From Rahnella bruchi (GTDB lineage Bacteria; Pseudomonadota; Gammaproteobacteria; Enterobacterales; Enterobacteriaceae): a stretch of DNA of 64,000 bases. Below are positions 26,246 to 34,956 of this stretch, in pieces. The notes beneath the pieces were generated by a model. The model worked only from the letters and a program-made list of their open reading frames with translations. It was not told where the DNA came from and made no database searches. The number at the start of each line of letters is the position of its first letter. Positions within the stretch are counted from its first letter, which is position 1. Both the position numbers and the translations under genes were made by a program. The DNA lies in contig NZ_QZWI01000020.1 in NCBI RefSeq assembly GCF_003614975.1, positions 31,730 through 95,729 on the forward strand. Direction: 5' to 3'.

Positions 26246-27031
26246 ATGACGTATAAAACCATGATTGACGTGCGCAGCCTGAATCTGACGTTTGGTGAGG
26301 GCGCGAAAACCACGCAGGTGCTGACGGATGTGAATATCGCCGTGCGCGAGGGCGAGATTTTCGGGCTGGTGGGGGAATCCGGCTCCGGCAAAACCACGGT
26401 GCTGAAATGTCTGGCGGGGCTGTTTACCCACTGGAAAGGCGAACTGGAAATCGACGGTCAGCAGCTCGAACACCGCATCGGTCGCGACCGCTGTCGTCTG
26501 GTGCAAATGGTGTTTCAGGATCCGTACGGGTCGCTGCATCCGCGCCACACCATCGGCGATATTCTGGAAGAGCCGCTGCAAATTCACCGCATCGACCAGC
26601 GGGATCAGCGCATTAATACCATTCTGGAGAAAGTCGGCCTGAACCGTGCTTTCCGCAGCCGTTACCCGCATCAGCTTTCCGGTGGACAGCGCCAGCGCGT
26701 GGCGATTGCGCGCGCGTTGATCCTCAAACCGCGCGTTCTGTTGCTCGACGAACCGACCTCCGCGCTGGATGTCTCCGTGCAGGCGGAAATCCTTAATTTG
26801 CTGTTCGATCTTCAAAAAGAGGAAGGACTGACGTACCTGATGGTCACCCACGATCTGGGCGTCATTGCTCATCTTTGCCAGCGCGTGGCAGTAATGAAAT
26901 ACGGCAAAATTCTCGAAACGCTGGAAACCGATGCCCTGCTGCGCGGCGATATCAGGGACGATTACACCCGCGTGCTGGTCGACGCCAGCCGTGACTACAG
27001 CCGGGAAATGGCGGCGAAAGTGATGTTGTAG
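26246..27031 (+). CDS. ABC transporter ATPase (DppF family)
   Basis: 261 residues with Walker A 'GESGSGKTT', signature 'LSGGQRQRVAIARAL', Walker B 'VLLLDEPTSALD' and 'VTHDLGV'. It starts 9 bp after the preceding ATPase with an AAGGAG ribosome site. The C-terminal oligopeptide-ABC extension is short. This is the last gene of the operon; a 12-bp-arm hairpin follows 38 bp later. Together the five transport genes form a complete importer. Confidence 0.9.
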   Translation: MTYKTMIDVRSLNLTFGEGAKTTQVLTDVNIAVREGEIFGLVGESGSGKTTVLKCLAGLFTHWKGELEIDGQQLEHRIGRDRCRLVQMVFQDPYGSLHPRHTIGDILEEPLQIHRIDQRDQRINTILEKVGLNRAFRSRYPHQLSGGQRQRVAIARALILKPRVLLLDEPTSALDVSVQAEILNLLFDLQKEEGLTYLMVTHDLGVIAHLCQRVAVMKYGKILETLETDALLRGDIRDDYTRVLVDASRDYSREMAAKVML

Positions 27032-27068
27032 GACGGGAGTCGCCGTATTTCGTCCGGAGAAAGTGTGC

Positions 27069-27104
27069 GTTTACCCCTGCTATCGCCGAAGCGCAGGGGT
27101 AAAC
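27069..27104. terminator. Strong hairpin between convergent genes
   Basis: GTTTACCCCTGC and GCAGGGGTAAAC form a perfect 12-bp stem around a 12-nt loop. It lies between the ends of the ATPase gene (27031) and the convergent amidohydrolase gene (27123). There is no long T-run on either side, so it may stop transcription weakly in both directions or protect 3' ends. Confidence 0.55.
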
Positions 27105-27122
27105 ACTGATCGCAATTCCCCT

Positions 27123-28577
27123 TCATGACAGCGTATTTTTCATAACATTGCCGTCTTTGAGAATAACGCGGAAAGCTTCTTCCGGCCTGGCGATAAGCTC
27201 AATATCGGTCAGCGGATCGCCGTCTACCAGGATCATGTCTGCCAGCGCGCCTGCTTCGATAACACCGAGCTTACCGGGGTAAGGATTGCGGGGGCCGGAG
27301 AGGGCGCATAGCCGGGCGTTCACGCTGGTGGCCATTTTCAGGATCTCCGGCGGGGTGTACCAGCGCACCAGTTTGGCCAACTGCGCGCCCTGACGGGTGG
27401 CGAGATGCGCGTCAAACAGGGTATCCGTGCCCCAGGCAGTTTTAATGTTGTATTTTTTGGCAAGCTGATAAGCGTTATCGGTGCCCGCAGACATCACAAG
27501 CTGCTTGGCGCGCGAAGCAGGCGTTGCCATCGGCACCGCATCTTCATCATCAAGGAATGGCTGCAAACACCACCATATATGCTGTTGCGCCATCAGTTGC
27601 ACTGTCTCTTCATCCACCAGCTGGCCGTGTTCAATACATTTCACGCCACCTTTGATGGCCATCGATACCGCCCGCGCCGTGTAAGCATGCACGGTCACGT
27701 AAGTTCCCCAGTTTTCAGCAGCGGTCACCGCCGCCTGAATTTCAGGTACGGAACCTTCGGTGACGTCGATGCCGTCATACATTGAGGCTACGCCCCCGCC
27801 CGCCATAAATTTAACCTGAGATGCACCGCGCATCAGTTGCTCCCGGGCGCGCAACAGAACCTGATCTGCTCCGTCAGCAATCGCCGTAATCCCGATCCGT
27901 TCGATATAACTCAGGCTGTCGCCAGGTGCGCGCGGCACTTCATGCAGAAGCCGGAAATCGCCGTGTCCGCCTGTTTGTGAAATGAAAGCACCGGAAGGAT
28001 AAATACGTGGCCCCGGCGTTATCTGTTCATCAATCGCGCGTTTCAGGCCAAAGACCGGACCGCCCATATCGCGCACGGTGGTAAAACCACGCAATACGGT
28101 CGCCTGCGCTTCCGCAATCGCCAGTGCCTGAATGTAGTTAAAATCAGCTGTCATGGCGGTCATCATTGACGGACGCGCCATGATCGCATGCCAGTGGGCA
28201 TCAATCAGGCCCGGCATCAGGACTCCGCCCGCTCCATCAATTACCGTGGTGCCCTGAGGTAACGGCGTGCCGGCCGTTTCGACGGACTTAATCACATTAC
28301 CTTCGATAATGACCTGCAAACCCTCGAGAAGATCGTCTGAAACACCGTCGAAAATTCGCACATTAATGAATGCTTTCAGGTGCGCAGATGTCGCCGTTGT
28401 GGCCCCTCGGGGAGATTTCTCGCCAGGCAGTGCTGCACAAACCGTGGCTGCGGTGATGGGCGGTGCTTTTGCGGCTTCACGGGTCAGTACCGTGTTGATA
28501 CGGACAAAGGCCGGGCTGTGGCAAAGACAGGCTTCAGAATGTTCGTGAGCCGGATAATTCAGGGGTGTTTGTCGCAT
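27123..28577 (-). CDS. Metal-dependent amidohydrolase (COG1228, imidazolonepropionase/prolidase-like)
   Basis: 484 residues. After an unusual ~65-residue N-terminal extension with no recognised motif, the amidohydrolase barrel begins: 'GLIDAHWHAI' (H-x-H metal ligands), a candidate carbamylated lysine in 'SQVKFMAGGG', 'VTVHAYT' and 'CIEHGQL' histidines, and 'AWGTDTLFD' aspartate. Characterised COG1228 relatives include Xaa-Pro or Xaa-Arg dipeptidases and aryl-dialkyl hydrolases. Its gene converges on the ABC importer operon, and an IclR gene lies upstream on the same strand, so it may hydrolyse an imported amide or peptide. GAGGA about 10 nt before the ATG supports the long start, so the extension is probably real. 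Confidence 0.82.
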   Translation of the reverse strand: MRQTPLNYPAHEHSEACLCHSPAFVRINTVLTREAAKAPPITAATVCAALPGEKSPRGATTATSAHLKAFINVRIFDGVSDDLLEGLQVIIEGNVIKSVETAGTPLPQGTTVIDGAGGVLMPGLIDAHWHAIMARPSMMTAMTADFNYIQALAIAEAQATVLRGFTTVRDMGGPVFGLKRAIDEQITPGPRIYPSGAFISQTGGHGDFRLLHEVPRAPGDSLSYIERIGITAIADGADQVLLRAREQLMRGASQVKFMAGGGVASMYDGIDVTEGSVPEIQAAVTAAENWGTYVTVHAYTARAVSMAIKGGVKCIEHGQLVDEETVQLMAQQHIWWCLQPFLDDEDAVPMATPASRAKQLVMSAGTDNAYQLAKKYNIKTAWGTDTLFDAHLATRQGAQLAKLVRWYTPPEILKMATSVNARLCALSGPRNPYPGKLGVIEAGALADMILVDGDPLTDIELIARPEEAFRVILKDGNVMKNTLS

Positions 28578-28639
28578 AAGGCAATGTTCCTCAGCAGTCA
28601 GTTCAGGCAGGCATGCTTTCGAAAATAGTCAGGTATGGG

Positions 28640-29407
28640 TTACTGATAAAAATTCACATCCGGCATCGCGCTTAACGCTTTCTCAATCCGTGCGCGGGCG
28701 GCGAGCAGAATGCGGACAGTTTCTTCGCGTTTCTCCTCTGTTGCCCTGAATACGGGGATGGAAATGCTCAGCGCCGCGATGGTTTTATTGCGTTGTTTCA
28801 GCGGGATCGCGCAGCATATTGTTTCTTCATTAATCTCACGATTATCCACCGAATAGCCACGTATTTTGACCGCTTCCAGTTGCTCCCGCAGTGCCCCGAC
28901 GGAGCGGGTGCTGTAGGCCGTCAGGGGCGTGAATCCGGCCGGATACCATTCCCGGATCTGCTCATCGCTGTATTCACAGATGAGCGATTTACCCAGCGCC
29001 GAAAAAATGGCGGGCAGGCGGGTACCAATATGAGAGGCAAGTTGCACCGTCTGTTCTGCCTGCACTTTGTTGATATACAGCACGTCCGAGCCATCGAGAA
29101 TGCCCATCTGACACACTTCATTGCACTGTTTAACCATGTCGCTCATCTCGTTGTAAACGAGCGTCAGCCAGAAAGACCTGTCGAGAAAGGAACGTGAAAG
29201 CATCGAACAGGCGATACCCGGAGAATAAAGCTGCGCAGCGGCGTCATAACTGACGTAGCGCTTTTCCACCAGCGTTTTCATTATGGGAAAGATGGTGCCT
29301 TTCAGGCTGCCGGTTTTTTCAGAAAGTTTTGTTAACGATATGCCTTTATTTTCCGCAGCAAGTGCTTCCAGAATTTCCAAAACCCGCAGGGTAGGCTTAT
29401 GTTCCAT
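28640..29407 (-). CDS. IclR-family regulator (first of three)
   Basis: About 255 residues from MEHKPTLRVLEIL. The N-terminal winged helix is clear ('ISLTKLSEKTGSLKGTIFPIM'), followed by the IclR effector domain ('LYINKVQAEQTVQLASHIG', 'SALGKSLICEYSD', 'DNREINEETICCAIPL'). An ATG 7 codons upstream also exists. It is divergent from an MFS permease gene; a GTCAAATTTGAC palindrome lies in the gap. It may control that permease, the downstream amidohydrolase, or both. The stop is 62 bp from the amidohydrolase start on the same strand. Confidence 0.86.
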   Translation of the reverse strand: MEHKPTLRVLEILEALAAENKGISLTKLSEKTGSLKGTIFPIMKTLVEKRYVSYDAAAQLYSPGIACSMLSRSFLDRSFWLTLVYNEMSDMVKQCNEVCQMGILDGSDVLYINKVQAEQTVQLASHIGTRLPAIFSALGKSLICEYSDEQIREWYPAGFTPLTAYSTRSVGALREQLEAVKIRGYSVDNREINEETICCAIPLKQRNKTIAALSISIPVFRATEEKREETVRILLAARARIEKALSAMPDVNFYQ

Positions 29408-29647
29408 GATGCTAATTTTTCTCAACAAGAGGCAGATAACTTCATTCTAGGGTTAAAAACTCACCGCGTAAATTCTTAGGGATTTTCCCTCTGTGTGTGT
29501 CATTCACCGTGCATCCCGTGTCTGCGCGTTTGTGACAGGTCTCAAAATTTGACTAAAAAGTCGGCGTCGGCAGGGCTGTTATTTACAGGAATGCAACTAA
29601 GTAATCTCAATTAAACAACACATTAAGAACCATTTTGAAACTATTTG

Positions 29648-29659
29648 GTCAAATTTGAC
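29648..29659. promoter_or_regulatory. Palindromic operator candidate in the iclR/MFS gap
   Basis: GTCAAATTTGAC is a perfect 12-bp palindrome, with related half-sites nearby (TTTGACTAAA at ~29546 and TTTGACTCAA overlapping its right side). The 453-bp gap between iclR and the MFS gene also holds repeated GTTTGTAT / GTATATATGA segments at ~29690-29740, and no gene. Confidence 0.5.
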
Positions 29660-29860
29660 TCAATTTGGCTCGTCGCTATACTCGCCTTGTTTGTATTTAT
29701 ATATGAGGTTTGTATATATGAACGATTTGTATGTATGAATAAAAAGGTATCAACACATCGTGCAACGGGCGCAGTGCGGCAAGAGAGAAGGTTCAGAAAT
29801 GATTTATGCCTGTTAAGCACCTGAATGGAAAAATATTCTGACGACGATTAAGGAAGAACA

Positions 29861-31183
29861 ATGGCTAAACTCGCGCAATATTCCAATCCTCATCTGAACT
29901 CCGCGATAAGCAAATCCTGGAAACGCCTCGTACCCATTATGTTCATTATGTATTTTGTCGCCTTTATTGACCGGGTAAATATCGGCTTTGCCAAAGACGC
30001 AATGAAACTGGATATCGGTTTATCCGAACCGGCATTCGCACTGGGCGCGGGGATTTTCTTCGCCGCTTACGCGTTATTCGGCATACCGGCTAACCTGATC
30101 CTGAATAAAATCGGCGCACAAAAATGGCTGAGTATTACCACGGCGATATGGGGGCTGCTTTCGGCCATGACCGGGTTCGTCACCAATGAAACTGAGTTTA
30201 TTATTCTGCGATTTTTGCTTGGTCTCGGGGAAGCAGGGTTCTATCCGGGGATCCTGTTGCTGGCCTCGATTTATTTTCCGAATAAAGTGCGCGGTTCGGT
30301 GATCGGCATCTTCGTGCTGGGCGTGCCTTTTGCGCTGACGTTAGGCTCGCCGATTTCCGGTGCGTTGCTTGAAATGCACGGGCTGATGGGGCGTCCGGGC
30401 TGGTTCTGGATGTTTGTGATTGAGGGACTTCCGGCGTTTATTCTCGGGATCTTCGCCTATTTCTATCTCGACGATAATCCCTCGAAAGCCCGTTTTCTGA
30501 ATCAGGAAGAAAAGGACGCGCTGAATGCACAGCTGGAATCGGAGCGGAGGAAAACAGAAACCGGTTCCGTTCGTGCGGCGTTAAAAAATATCAAAGTCTG
30601 GCACCTCGCGCTGGTGTACGGGACCATCCAGATTTCCGTGTACGGTCTGATGTTTTTTCTGCCTTCTCAGGTCGCGTCATTAATGGGTGAGAATCTCGGG
30701 TTTAAACAATCTCTGGTCGCGGCGATCCCTTGGGCGTTTTCAGCCGTCGGCGTCTATCTTATTCCGCGGGTAGCTGACCGTAATCCCGCTTACCGCGTGG
30801 CAATATCGGTGATGTGTATGGTGGCCGCTGCGGCCGGTCTGGCGGTTTCTGCGTTTGCCAGCCCGGTCATTGCCATCGCCGCGCTGTGTTTAAGTGCGGT
30901 CGGTTTCCTGTCCGTTCAGCCGATTTTCTGGACTTTCCCGCCGCAACTGCTCAGCGGTTCGGCTCTGGCGGCCGGTATCGGATTCTGTACCACCATGGGC
31001 GCACTTTGTTCATTTATGGCACCGATTATTCGCGTGGAGATTGACCGGATAATGGACAGCAGCAGCGCCGGTCTGATTGCGCTGTCCGTCATCACGGTGG
31101 GATGTGCGCTGTTGATCAGCCTGTTAAGAAACGCTCAGACAATGCCGCCGGTCCGGCAAAATCAAACCGCTGAAAGAATGTGA
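29861..31183 (+). CDS. MFS permease, anion:cation symporter (ACS) type
   Basis: 440 residues with 12 membrane segments. 'FIDRVNIGFAKDAM' at about residues 37-50 and 'GLGEAGFYPGILLLASIYF' near 125-143 are hallmarks of the ACS family (hexuronate, galactarate, phthalate and 4-hydroxyphenylacetate carriers). Substrates are carboxylates. AAGGAAG lies 6 nt before the ATG. It begins a catabolic neighbourhood with dehydratase, dehydrogenase and hydrolase genes for a sugar acid, so a sugar-acid substrate is likely. It is convergent with the second iclR gene, only 11 bp away. Confidence 0.88.
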   Translation: MAKLAQYSNPHLNSAISKSWKRLVPIMFIMYFVAFIDRVNIGFAKDAMKLDIGLSEPAFALGAGIFFAAYALFGIPANLILNKIGAQKWLSITTAIWGLLSAMTGFVTNETEFIILRFLLGLGEAGFYPGILLLASIYFPNKVRGSVIGIFVLGVPFALTLGSPISGALLEMHGLMGRPGWFWMFVIEGLPAFILGIFAYFYLDDNPSKARFLNQEEKDALNAQLESERRKTETGSVRAALKNIKVWHLALVYGTIQISVYGLMFFLPSQVASLMGENLGFKQSLVAAIPWAFSAVGVYLIPRVADRNPAYRVAISVMCMVAAAAGLAVSAFASPVIAIAALCLSAVGFLSVQPIFWTFPPQLLSGSALAAGIGFCTTMGALCSFMAPIIRVEIDRIMDSSSAGLIALSVITVGCALLISLLRNAQTMPPVRQNQTAERM

Positions 31184-31194
31184 AACAGTGCTAT

Positions 31195-31995
31195 TTAAAG
31201 CGAAAACAGGGGTGTCGCAGTCATAATTTGCGCCACCGTATATTTGAGTTGTTCGAGTACCTGTTCACGCGATGGCGAATTCATGTAATCCAGGTGCTGT
31301 AAATAAGGGCATGCCAGCGCTGCGATGACTTTATCCCCGTTGGCAAGTATTGGAACGGCAATATTATAAACGCCGACGGTTTGCTGGCTGGGCATCATTT
31401 CGTAGCCCTGCTGGCGGACCAGCGTTAACTGTTGCGCGAGTTCAGCGCTGATTGTACTGCCGGGGTTTTCACTTTCGCGCAGCATAAACTCGCGCTCGTT
31501 GGCGGACGAGAAAGCAAGCATCACATGTCCTGAGCCGGTATTCAGCAGATCCATCCGCGAACCCGTGCGAATACCAAAGCCCCAGTAACCTGGCGCATCA
31601 ACCTGGGTGATAGCCGTCAGCGCGCCGCGATCGTAAACCACTAGATGACAGGCCTGTTTCGCCTCACGGGCAAACTCCCGCAGATACGGAAGGGCCTGCG
31701 TTGCCAGCCGGCGAAACGGTGAATGACGATTTCCCAGTTCAAAAATTTTCAACGACAGTTCGTACTGATCAACGCTGGTACGGATTACATATCCCCGGCG
31801 CACCAGACGGTCGAGCATGCGGTAGATTTCATTGGGCTTACGTCCCAGTACCTTAGCAATTTCCGCCTGTGAAATGCCCTCTTCGCGCCCCGCCAGCATC
31901 TCAATAATATCCAGCCCTTTATCAAGTGCCGGGGCACGATAGCGATCCTCCTGTCCTTCCTCGTCTTTATGGTCTTCCGCTTCTTGGCCACTCAT
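31195..31995 (-). CDS. IclR-family regulator (second of three)
   Basis: About 266 residues starting MSGQEAEDHKDEEG; this ATG has GGGGGA 9 nt upstream, unlike the ATG 13 codons earlier. After an acidic N-terminal tail comes the winged helix ('GISQAEIAKVLGRKPNEIYRM') and the IclR ligand domain ('LLNTGSGHVMLAFSS', 'QQTVGVYNIAVPIL'). It is divergent from the SDR-FAH-dehydratase-dehydrogenase-permease operon, and repeats in the gap are likely binding sites. It probably represses that operon until the sugar acid or its keto-acid product is present. Confidence 0.88.
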   Translation of the reverse strand: MSGQEAEDHKDEEGQEDRYRAPALDKGLDIIEMLAGREEGISQAEIAKVLGRKPNEIYRMLDRLVRRGYVIRTSVDQYELSLKIFELGNRHSPFRRLATQALPYLREFAREAKQACHLVVYDRGALTAITQVDAPGYWGFGIRTGSRMDLLNTGSGHVMLAFSSANEREFMLRESENPGSTISAELAQQLTLVRQQGYEMMPSQQTVGVYNIAVPILANGDKVIAALACPYLQHLDYMNSPSREQVLEQLKYTVAQIMTATPLFSL

Positions 31996-32074
31996 TCTGC
32001 TTTTCCCCCTTACCTGTTCACCTGATCCGTTCAAATCTTATCATTTCTGTGAACTCATTCGAAATTTTACAGTA

Positions 32075-32136
32075 GGTAATACGAATTGTTGTGACACTCA
32101 TATATGAATTCAAAATTCATTAATGGGTAATGCGAA
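32075..32136. promoter_or_regulatory. Direct repeats and inverted repeat in the iclR/SDR operon gap
   Basis: Two direct repeats GGTAATACGAA (32075-32085) and GGTAATGCGAA (32126-32136) flank an inverted repeat ATGAATT-CAA-AATTCAT (32104-32120). IclR proteins often bind such AT-rich palindromes in divergent promoter regions. The gap also contains a CRP half-site-like TTGTGACACTCA at ~32088. Confidence 0.5.
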
Positions 32137-32197
32137 CATTTCAGTTACATTAAATCCCATCTTAAGAAACAAACCAGTAATGGAGTGGAAACTTATT

Positions 32198-32929
32198 ATG
32201 ACCGCAGAAAAAGTCAGGAAAGTATTGATCACCGGCGCAGCTCAGGGCATTGGCCGCGCCTCTGCTTTGCGGCTGGCAAAGGCGGGCTTCCATGTCATCG
32301 CCAGCGATGTGAATCGGGAAAAACTCAGTGAGCTGCAAGGCGTGGAGAATATCCAGACCGAGGCTCTTGATGTGCTGGACCGGGCGGATATGGACGCGTT
32401 GATCGCACGGGTCGGCACGATTGACGTGCTGTTTAACTGTGCCGGAGTCGTACATAACGGCACGGTAAAGACATGCTCGCGCAGTGATCTGGAGTTCGCC
32501 TGGCAACTGAATGTCTGCGCGCAATATGAGCTGATCCAGGCCGTGTTGCCTGGCATGTTGGCACAGCAGGAGGGCTGCATCATCAACATGGCCTCAGTGG
32601 CTTCCAGCATCAAAGGGGTGCCTGACCGCTTTGCCTACAGCGTGACGAAAGCCGCAGTGATTGGCCTGACAAAATCAGTCGCCGCTGATTACATCACTCA
32701 GGGTATTCGTTGCAATGCTATCTGTCCCGGTACGGTCGACAGCCCGTCGCTCCAGCAGCGTTTGCGCGCGCAGGGAGATTATGAAGCGGCACGTAAGGCC
32801 TTTATTGCCCGTCAGCCGATTGGCCGCATCGGTTCGCCGCAGGAGATAGCTGACCTGGTGTTGTATCTGGCGGACGCCAGTTTTACGACCGGTCAGATCC
32901 ATATTATCGATGGCGGCTGGGCTGCCTGA
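32198..32929 (+). CDS. SDR-family dehydrogenase, 2-keto-3-deoxy-acid dehydrogenase-like
   Basis: About 243 residues from MTAEKVRKVLITG. Upstream in-frame ATGs (32123, 32180) lack family similarity. The Rossmann NAD site is 'TGAAQGIGRAS', the active site 'YSVTKAA' with a preceding serine region 'MASVASSIKG', and 'CNAICPGTVDSPSLQQR' is the signature shared with 2-keto-3-deoxy-L-fuconate dehydrogenase and the mammalian BDH2/DHRS6 group. I infer that it oxidises a 2-keto-3-deoxy sugar acid to the 2,4-diketo acid. It is followed 36 bp later by a fumarylacetoacetate-hydrolase-family gene, which fits this role. Confidence 0.83.
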   Translation: MTAEKVRKVLITGAAQGIGRASALRLAKAGFHVIASDVNREKLSELQGVENIQTEALDVLDRADMDALIARVGTIDVLFNCAGVVHNGTVKTCSRSDLEFAWQLNVCAQYELIQAVLPGMLAQQEGCIINMASVASSIKGVPDRFAYSVTKAAVIGLTKSVAADYITQGIRCNAICPGTVDSPSLQQRLRAQGDYEAARKAFIARQPIGRIGSPQEIADLVLYLADASFTTGQIHIIDGGWAA

Positions 32930-32965
32930 TCAATTCATTACACCGCGTAAGTTGGGGAAAAACGG

Positions 32966-33811
32966 ATGAAATTATTACGCTACGGCCCGGTTGGGCATGA
33001 ACAGCCTGGTTTACTTGATGATCAGGGGCGTATTCGCTCTCTCGCCGATCATATTAACGATATTGATGCTGCTGCACTCAGTGCAGAAAGTCTGGCCATG
33101 CTGGCGGCGCTGCCGGTGGAACAACTGCCGATAGTATCCGGTGAACAACGGATTGGGGCTTGTGTGGCGAACAGCCGAAAATTCATCTGTATCGGTCTTA
33201 ACTATTCCGATCATGCCGCTGAAACAGGGGCAGTCGTCCCACCCGAACCCATTATTTTTATGAAATCCCCTGACGCCATTGTGGGCGCTAATGACCCGGT
33301 CGAGATCCCGCGTAATTCAGTAAAAACGGACTGGGAAGTGGAGCTGGGCGTGGTCATCGGCAAAACCGCCAAGTATGTCACGGAGGAAGAAGCGCTGGAG
33401 TATGTGGCGGGCTATTGCGTCATTAACGACTTATCCGAACGCGCCTTTCAGCTGGAGCATCAGGGTCAATGGTGCAAAGGAAAGAGCTGCGACACCTTTG
33501 GTCCGACAGGCCCCTGGCTGGTGACGCGTGATGAAGTACCTGACCCGCAGAATTTGTCTATGTGGCTGGAGGTTGATGATCACCGTTATCAAAACGGCTC
33601 AACGCAAACCATGGTCTACGGCGTCGCCTTTCTGATCGCTTACCTTTCGCGATTTATGAGCCTGCACCCCGGCGACATCATTTCTACCGGCACACCGCCG
33701 GGCGTAGGGATGGGGCAAAACCCGCCAGTTTATCTGCAAGCGGGCCAGCATATTCGCCTTGGCATTGACGGACTGGGTGAGCAGCACCAGGTCACTTACG
33801 CCGCTGATTGA
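32966..33811 (+). CDS. Fumarylacetoacetate hydrolase-family enzyme (diketo-3-deoxy-acid hydrolase-like)
   Basis: 281 residues with the FAH fold. Metal ligands are in 'DWEVELGVVIGK' (two glutamates) and 'VINDLSERAF' (aspartate). Other signatures are 'CIGLNYSDHAAE', 'MKSPDAIVGANDPV' and 'IISTGTPPGVGMG'. Members cleave beta-diketo acids C-C; the closest characterised relatives hydrolyse 2,4-diketo-3-deoxy sugar acids. Automated labels of 'ureidoglycolate lyase' are common for this branch and should be doubted here. GGGGA upstream of the ATG supports the start. The product of the neighbouring SDR would be the expected substrate. Confidence 0.83.
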   Translation: MKLLRYGPVGHEQPGLLDDQGRIRSLADHINDIDAAALSAESLAMLAALPVEQLPIVSGEQRIGACVANSRKFICIGLNYSDHAAETGAVVPPEPIIFMKSPDAIVGANDPVEIPRNSVKTDWEVELGVVIGKTAKYVTEEEALEYVAGYCVINDLSERAFQLEHQGQWCKGKSCDTFGPTGPWLVTRDEVPDPQNLSMWLEVDDHRYQNGSTQTMVYGVAFLIAYLSRFMSLHPGDIISTGTPPGVGMGQNPPVYLQAGQHIRLGIDGLGEQHQVTYAAD

Positions 33812-33849
33812 TCGTATTTTGCCTTTTTGACCGCAGGAGTTGATGTTTT

Positions 33850-34956
33850 ATGGCCACCATTACGCACGTTGAGATTTTTATGGTTGAGCTACAGCCCAAA
33901 GTGAAGCGGGTTGATGCCATCCAATCGTTTGATTGTCAGGAAACGCCATTTGTCCGAATCACTGATGCTGATGGCGTGGTGGGCACGGGATACAGCTACA
34001 CCATCGGGACCGGCGGGCCGGCGATCATTTCATTGCTGGAAAGAACGCTGGCACCGGCGCTAATCGGAAAAGACGCCGAGCAGATTGAGGGCATCTGGCA
34101 TGAACTCTCTTTCATGACGCACGCGACCACGGTGGGGCCTTTGACCGCGCTGGCGCTGGCGGCCATCGATATTGCGCTATGGGATTTGCGTTGTCATCGT
34201 GCCCGGTTGCCGCTGCACCTGATGGCGGGCGGCGCGCAAGAAAGTATTCCGTTGTACACCACCGAAGGGGGCTGGCTGCATCTTTCGCCTGCGGCGCTGG
34301 TAGATGATGCGGCGAAGGCGAAGGCATCTGGTTTTCAGGGATGCAAAATTAAAGTCGGTCGCCCGGTCAATGAGGATGTTGCCCGCCTGCGTGCGGTACG
34401 CGATGCCGTAGGAGATTCGTTTGAAATTTTCACCGATGCTAATCAGGCGTTTAGGGTAGACGAAGCCATTCGCCGGGCGCGGCGGTATGAAGAGCTGGAT
34501 ATCGGCTGGCTGGAAGAGCCACTTCCCGCCGATGATATCAGCGGGCATGTGCGCCTTTCGCAGCACAGTTCGGTGCCGATTGCCGTCGGAGAAAGTCTGT
34601 ATAGCGCGCTGCACTTTCGCGAGTATTTACAGCAGGGTGCCTGTTCCGTGGTGCAGGTGGACGTGGCTCGCATCGGCGGCATCACCCCCTGGTTGAAAGT
34701 GGCGCACCTGGCAGAGTGTTTCAATGTGCCTGTTTGCCCACATTTCCTGATGGAGCTGCATGTTTCACTCTGCACCGCAGTGCCTAACGCCCGCTGGCTC
34801 GAATATATTCCTCAGCTTGATGACCTGACCCATACCGGTTTGCGTATCGAAAATGGCCGGGCATTCCCCAGCGATCAGCCTGGTTTAGGTATTGACTGGA
34901 GTCAGCAGGCTATTGATGCGCACTGTGTTCCGGGATCGCGCCATGTCATCCGATAA
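33850..34956 (+). CDS. Enolase-superfamily sugar-acid dehydratase
   Basis: 368 residues. The mandelate-racemase-type catalytic pattern is complete: 'GCKIKVGRP' (K-x-K), metal ligands in 'FTDANQAF' (D), 'WLEEPLP' (E) and 'VGESLYS' (E), then 'QVDVARIGG' (D) and 'CPHFLMELH' (H). This is the expected set for acid-sugar dehydratases such as fuconate, galactarate or talarate dehydratase. Here it should make the 2-keto-3-deoxy acid for the SDR and FAH enzymes encoded just upstream. It overlaps the next gene by 14 bp. Confidence 0.85.
   Translation: MATITHVEIFMVELQPKVKRVDAIQSFDCQETPFVRITDADGVVGTGYSYTIGTGGPAIISLLERTLAPALIGKDAEQIEGIWHELSFMTHATTVGPLTALALAAIDIALWDLRCHRARLPLHLMAGGAQESIPLYTTEGGWLHLSPAALVDDAAKAKASGFQGCKIKVGRPVNEDVARLRAVRDAVGDSFEIFTDANQAFRVDEAIRRARRYEELDIGWLEEPLPADDISGHVRLSQHSSVPIAVGESLYSALHFREYLQQGACSVVQVDVARIGGITPWLKVAHLAECFNVPVCPHFLMELHVSLCTAVPNARWLEYIPQLDDLTHTGLRIENGRAFPSDQPGLGIDWSQQAIDAHCVPGSRHVIR

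Noticed and set aside
25967..26872. 301-codon minus-strand frame across the two ABC ATPase genes
   Set aside because: Antisense to Walker and signature motifs of two ATPases; no ribosome site and no domain.
32966..33811. Ureidoglycolate lyase
   Set aside because: This FAH branch is often labelled so, but there are no purine or allantoin genes; the SDR and dehydratase neighbours favour a diketo-acid hydrolase.
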